DNA from: Reticulascus tulasneorum
Taxonomy: Eukaryota > Ascomycota > Sordariomycetes > Glomerellales > Reticulascaceae
DNA length: 64,000 nt
Reading direction: 5' to 3'
NCBI GenBank assembly: GCA_001557505.1
Contig: LSAX01000002.1
Location: forward strand, 1,364,001 to 1,428,000
Part shown: one piece after another, positions 59,330 through 64,000 of the stretch
How positions within the stretch are numbered: position 1 is the stretch's first letter
Layout: each line of letters begins with the position of its first letter
Translations under genes and position numbers: made by a program
Notes under the pieces: generated by a model
Seen by the model: the letters and a program-made list of their open reading frames with translations, nothing else
Told to the model about the DNA's origin: nothing
The model's database searches: none

Positions 59330-62300
59330 TTAGTCGATCTCTTTGCCATTCCTCTGACTTGCATCCCAGAGATTTTTGAATTTGCCACCAGTCTTTAGAA
59401 GCTCCCTTGGCTGGCCGGTTTCTACAACACACCCGTTTTCCAGGACTACCACCTGGTCGAAGTCGACTATGGTGTCCAATCGATGCGCGATAGAAATCAC
59501 TGTGTGCTGGCTGAACTCATCGCGAATGACTTCCTGCACGATTTTCTCCGTATGCTGATCGACACTGCATGACTTAGTATACACTCCAGGGTACGATATC
59601 CTCACCCACTTACCTGCTGGTTGCTTCATCTAGGAGCACGATTTTCCCGTTCTCTTTCCGCAGAACAGCCCTGGCCAGGAAGAACAGCTGCCGCTGCCCA
59701 TGGCTCAGCATCTCTTCGTCGAATTGGATGTCCAGACCTCCCTGGGTGTTGATGGTATCCCATAGGTTCAGCCTGGTCAGGGTAGCGACGATATCGTCGC
59801 TTGTGCACACCCCGAATGGATCGACATTCTGGCGAACCGTCCCGGGGAGGACGAACTGGTCTTGCGTGATGGCTATCAGACGAGATCGCAATTCTTCCCT
59901 GTTAATCGTGGCGAGGTTGATCCCGTCTACAGTGATAGATCCGGAGGAGAGGTCAAGAAGGCGGAGGATTGAGAGCAGAAATGAGGATTTTCCACTGCCG
60001 AAGTCGAATTAGCTCCGGATATTACGAGTGTGTAAGAGTGTCAAGCACATACCTTCCGGTCCTACCGCAAATGCCAACTTTCTCGCCGGCTCGGATATAG
60101 AGACTGATACCGTCCAGCGCCTTAATCTCGCCGTGCTCACCGTATGACGCTGAAACATCTCGGATTTCGATCTCACCGCTAGGCGGCCACTTCTCTGGAA
60201 GAGAGTTGTCCTCGCCAGGCAAAGCCTCGTCCGGTGTCTCCTCTCCAAACTGTTTGATCCGACCCACTGCGCCGATAGAAGTCTCCAACGAGGTCCAGAA
60301 TTGAATCAGAAGCTTGAGAGATTCAGTGAGAGATATCAACTGGATCAGCGAAACACCCGTGAGACCGACTGAGACGGAGTCCCGAAGCCTGACGGCGAGT
60401 CCGATGACCAAGATGGCCAGTGCCGTTGTGATAAGGTCGAGAACTAGGGTTAGCCATTGCTGGACCATGAGGAGAAGGTAGAATGGACGTTGTGAACGAT
60501 CTACAAGCTCGAAGTTGCGGTCGATAGATTTTTTGCCCCAAGCGAAGGCCCGGATGGTTGACAGACCGCCGAGGGTTTCAAGAAATTGGGTGCTACGAGA
60601 ATATGTGAGAATTTGGTGTCAGAGATTTATCGAGCTTTTCACTTACTAAACGGGGGCCTTCTCTTCGAGGTCTAGCAGTCTTAGCTGTCTAGACGTTCGT
60701 AGATAGGCTCGTTGCAAGTAGTATAGCAGCCCCAGTAGAAACGGAAAGCTGATGACGAGATACCAGGACACAGATGCGATGAGAAATGCTCTGGATATGC
60801 AAGCGAAGAAGCCTACGGCTTGTTAGCATGCTCCTGTAATCTGGAGCTCCGGAGGTCTTACTCGCAATCGATATGACAACGCCGAGTGGCAGAGCTCGAT
60901 CGATTAGTCCGATATCCTGGGAGAACCTGGGCAGTTATCAGACACGTCCTATTGCAAAGAACTCAGACTTCTTACCGCGTAGTAATAGAGCCAAGGTCCG
61001 TTCCGGTGAACAGTGACATCGGAGCACTAATAAATGTCAGCGAGGGAGCCACCAACACCCCATTCTGATCTATAATTACCGCATGACAGTGCTTAGCAGC
61101 CGCTCGTGCAAAGCGATGCCGGACCTGGCGGCAATGATGACCAGCATAAACCTGCCCAGTGTTAGCCAGATTCAAACCCCAGCAGACAGAGGATACCAAC
61201 CAAATGAGTACTGCAAATGAAAGAATACCGACGACTTGCATAGCAGAATACACGCCGAGGTAGTACGCATTGTGCTGGTTAGGGGTTTCGGCATTTGAAT
61301 CGGTCCAAAACTTCAACCAAATCGCTTGTGCCTGTCAGTAACTTGTCATCCTTATTCGTCGAGCTCACGGGAAACATACTAGGGAATGTCGAGAGGAAAG
61401 CCCACACAACCTCGAGGAGAAGCAGCATGACTACCATTGTCGTGCCGGCGCTGGAGAAGTAGTAGCGGTACACAGACCAGTCTCCAAGCTGTCGACGACT
61501 GTCTTCTGGGATCTCCGTTTTCTTACTTGCTTTGCGCTCCGCGGACTGTTCCGAAGGCGAAACGGCAGCTTCGATTGTGGATTTCTCGGTCTTGTCAGAC
61601 TCGTCTGTCTGGGTAGTAGCGAGACTCTCGACGTAGCCGCCCGAGTTTCGTAGCTCTTCATAAGTGCCTTTCTCGACAATCTTACCCTCCCCCAATGACA
61701 CGATCAAATCTGCCGAAGAAAGCAATCCCACTTATACGCATATATTAGCTATGCGCGGCCTCCATGATTCTGGGGCCCGTAATCAACCATACCTGATTGG
61801 GTTGCAAGGACAGTTGTGGTGCCCCAGGCTCGAAGAATTCCTTCTTTGGAACTGAAGAGGCGCTGGAACACTGTCTCTGCGGTATGATTATCGAGTCCGC
61901 TAAAGATGTCGTCGAAGAGAGCAATCTGAGGTCGCGAGTAGATGGCACGGGCAAGCGCCTTACTGTAGTCAGTATCTCGGCCCTGAGATATACCTGCATT
62001 ACTTACAACTCGTTGTTTTTGTCCTCCGCTTAGTGCGAGCCCTTTGCTCCCAATGACAGTCTGGTCACCATCCGAAAGCTGATGCAAATCCTTCTCAAGG
62101 TCGCAAGCTTTGAGAACCTGCTGATACAGCTGCTCATCGAACTTGGCAAAACCTAGGATATTTTCTCTCACGGTCGCGTTCTTTAGTTTGTGGCGACCTG
62201 GTCAGTAAAATGAAGTAGAAAATGAAAGGGGCCTATATCATACCGTCAACCATGGGCTCTGGTCACACCAAGACAGTCGGTCGCCGGAGATCGCCACTCG

Positions 62301-64000
62301 TCCTGTGACTTCGGGAACCTCGCCAAGGAGCCCTTTCAAAAGTGTGGTCTTCCCAGATGCTACAGGGCCGACAAGCATAGCAAGTTGACCACGTCGTACG
62401 CTGAAGTTAATATCGCCAAGAACTGGATTGGAGTCAGATTTCCACGCAAAGGCAGCCGCGGCGACCTCAACCGTGCTGCTATCATCAAGCGCAATGTCTT
62501 TCGATGGAGGAGCGCCGCTCAGTCGAAGACTGCGCAGTTCGATACCCTCCTGAGATACTCCTGTCTCCGAAGAGGGCTGCTTTACCAACGTACTAGACGT
62601 CATTGCCCGATATTCCTTCCTAGATGACTCCAGCAGATACTTTTCAATTCTCTTGAGGCAGCCAAGGGCAGCACCCATGTCAAGAACACACTCAAACATC
62701 CAAAAAAGGGGCTGGGCTAACAAGATGATCAGGGAGAGTGCGGCAAAAAGTCTTGTAGCATCTAATGTCTCCCCAGTTCTTGCAGCAATGACAGTGAACA
62801 TTGCGAATGCGACAGGAGGTGATATCATCAGTGGAATCTGTGCTACGGCCGATGTGATTGCCCCTAAGGCTCGGAATGGAGCCGCTGCCTTCATCTCAGC
62901 TAACCGAAGGTCGGAGATAGCAGTCGCCAACTTTTGTGACAGGCCGGACATCTTGATGCTCTTGATGTGGCCGATCATCGCAGACGTTATACCTAGCCTG
63001 TGTAAGCGGTTTCTCTTGCTCTGCGCACTGAAATGAGATGCTCACCGATGCGCTTCTGGACATGCTGCACCCAGCTGACCTGGTATTTCTGTGCTCTAGG
63101 AGCCACGAACACTGTTGCCAGAAGAGCAACAAAGGAGACGATGATTGGCCCGGAAGCGGCAAAGCCAATTTGCGTACTCAGGAGCCATGTGGCGATAGCA
63201 ATTTGAATGATGTTTGCCCAAAACTCATTGATCTCCCGCATTGCTCGCACAATGGATTCAACCTAGGTGGACGTCAGAATGGCCCCTGATACGATAGACT
63301 GGAGACTTACATCGGTTGACATGAGAGTAACAGCAGCCGAGTTGTCACTCGCAGTAATACTCAGCTCAGTTGTTCTCGTGAAGATGGCAGTGACGAGTAC
63401 ACCGCGCAGCATCGTGATTGCACGAAACACTCTGTGCCAGTAGAAGCTCGAAGAGATGGCAATGCCGAAGTAGACAATTCCATAGGCAGCGATGAGGCCA
63501 TATCCGTTGTTGACCGACTCGGATGAGTTTTGCAAAAACCCGAGAAACCGATTCAGGATTAGAGGCTGGCAAATCGTAAATGCCAGTAGACAGAGCCGGG
63601 GAAAGACGACAGCTATGATGGGCCATTTTAGTGTAGCGAGGAGGACTTTGATGAGCTTGTAGTTTCCTCGATCCGGCGCTGGGGGTTTGATCAGTTCAGG
63701 GAGATACAGTCACGGCGAGGCGTGGATACGAACCGTTGTTCCAATGGAGCCAGAACTGGTCGTTGAGAGCAGCCGCTGACATGCCATCATCGAGCACAAA
63801 GAGATCAAGCGGTTTCAAGAGCCGACGAAAACCCGTCATCAACAATGGAGTCAGCCACCAGAAGAAGCCTTGGCTGTAGATGCCGCTGGTCTCCTCCGGG
63901 TTGTACGTCCTGCCATCGGAGATGATGTACTTGGTCTTCTCTCTGGCTTCGAGTATCAAGGCAGTTGCTTTTAAAGCAAAGGAGGCAGTGAAGATGGCCT
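59330..64000 (-). CDS. ABCC-family (MRP-type) multidrug ABC transporter, 5' end beyond the window
   Basis: ATP-driven exporter, probably of conjugated or amphipathic compounds across the plasma or vacuolar membrane. Fifteen exons: 64000-63734, 63678-63311, 63262-63046, 62992-62244, 62180-62007, 61958-61793, 61730-61380, 61324-61201, 61151-61080, 61026-60976, 60926-60862, 60812-60647, 60592-60053, 59994-59614, 59564-59330. Introns are 48-63 nt; the sum is in frame and gives 1307 residues. TMD1 follows the linker GIYSQGFFWWLTPLL. NBD1 has Walker A GPVASGKTT, signature LSGGQKQRV and Walker B IALFDD, where Asp replaces the catalytic Glu as usual in ABCC. TMD2 contains SLFTGTDLGSITTRFSQDI. NBD2 has GRTGSGKSS, LSHGQRQLFF and VLLDEATS with the Glu intact. 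About 150-250 N-terminal residues (TMD0 and linker) lie outside the window. Its stop is 48 bp from that of the convergent neighbour. Confidence 0.95.

Overview
The window is nuclear DNA of a filamentous ascomycete, most likely a sordariomycete. Genes are interrupted by short introns of about 47-95 nt with GT..AG ends and CTGAC/CTAAC-like branch points. The carbon catabolite repressor starts [16 protein letters not shown], which resembles the sordariomycete CRE1 start more than the Aspergillus CreA start. The species cannot be named from the sequence alone.

Layout. At 1-0.7 kb is the N-terminal part of an APSES-type transcription factor that runs off the left edge. At 6.1-7.7 kb is a five-exon RecA/Rad51 paralogue of Rad55 type, with a probable decayed coding fragment just upstream (7.7-8.4 kb) and a weak small gene at 12.0-12.4 kb. 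A repeat-rich upstream region leads into the intronless carbon catabolite repressor gene creA/cre1 (16.0-17.2 kb), followed by about 8.7 kb without a recognisable gene. An NmrA-like Rossmann protein lies at 25.9-26.8 kb and an unknown small protein at 29.4-29.9 kb. At 32.5-39.4 kb is a compact housekeeping block: glo3-type ArfGAP (-), tim21 (+), a nitronate monooxygenase (-) and a bifunctional HPPK-DHPS folate gene (+). After 7 kb of mostly non-coding DNA comes an Ndt80/PhoG-family transcription factor of XprG/VIB-1 type (46.4-48.7 kb, -). About 9 kb further with nothing recognisable leads to a conserved fungal protein of unknown function (57.8-59.3 kb, +). This converges tail to tail on a 15-exon ABCC (MRP-type) ABC transporter that runs off the right edge (59.3-64 kb, -).

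Themes. Exon models were joined by hand using splice motifs, reading phase and family knowledge; the summed exon lengths of the models keep frame. The compact genes serve core functions: recombination repair, retrograde vesicle traffic, mitochondrial import, folate synthesis and nitronate detoxification. The regulators (APSES, CreA, XprG/VIB-1) sit next to multi-kilobase DNA with microsatellites and homopolymer runs, as is common for fungal regulatory genes with long leaders and promoters. CreA and the VIB-1/XprG-type factor act in connected carbon-sensing and starvation pathways and lie about 30 kb apart here. I found no convincing new multi-gene system, CRISPR array, rRNA, tRNA or intact transposon.
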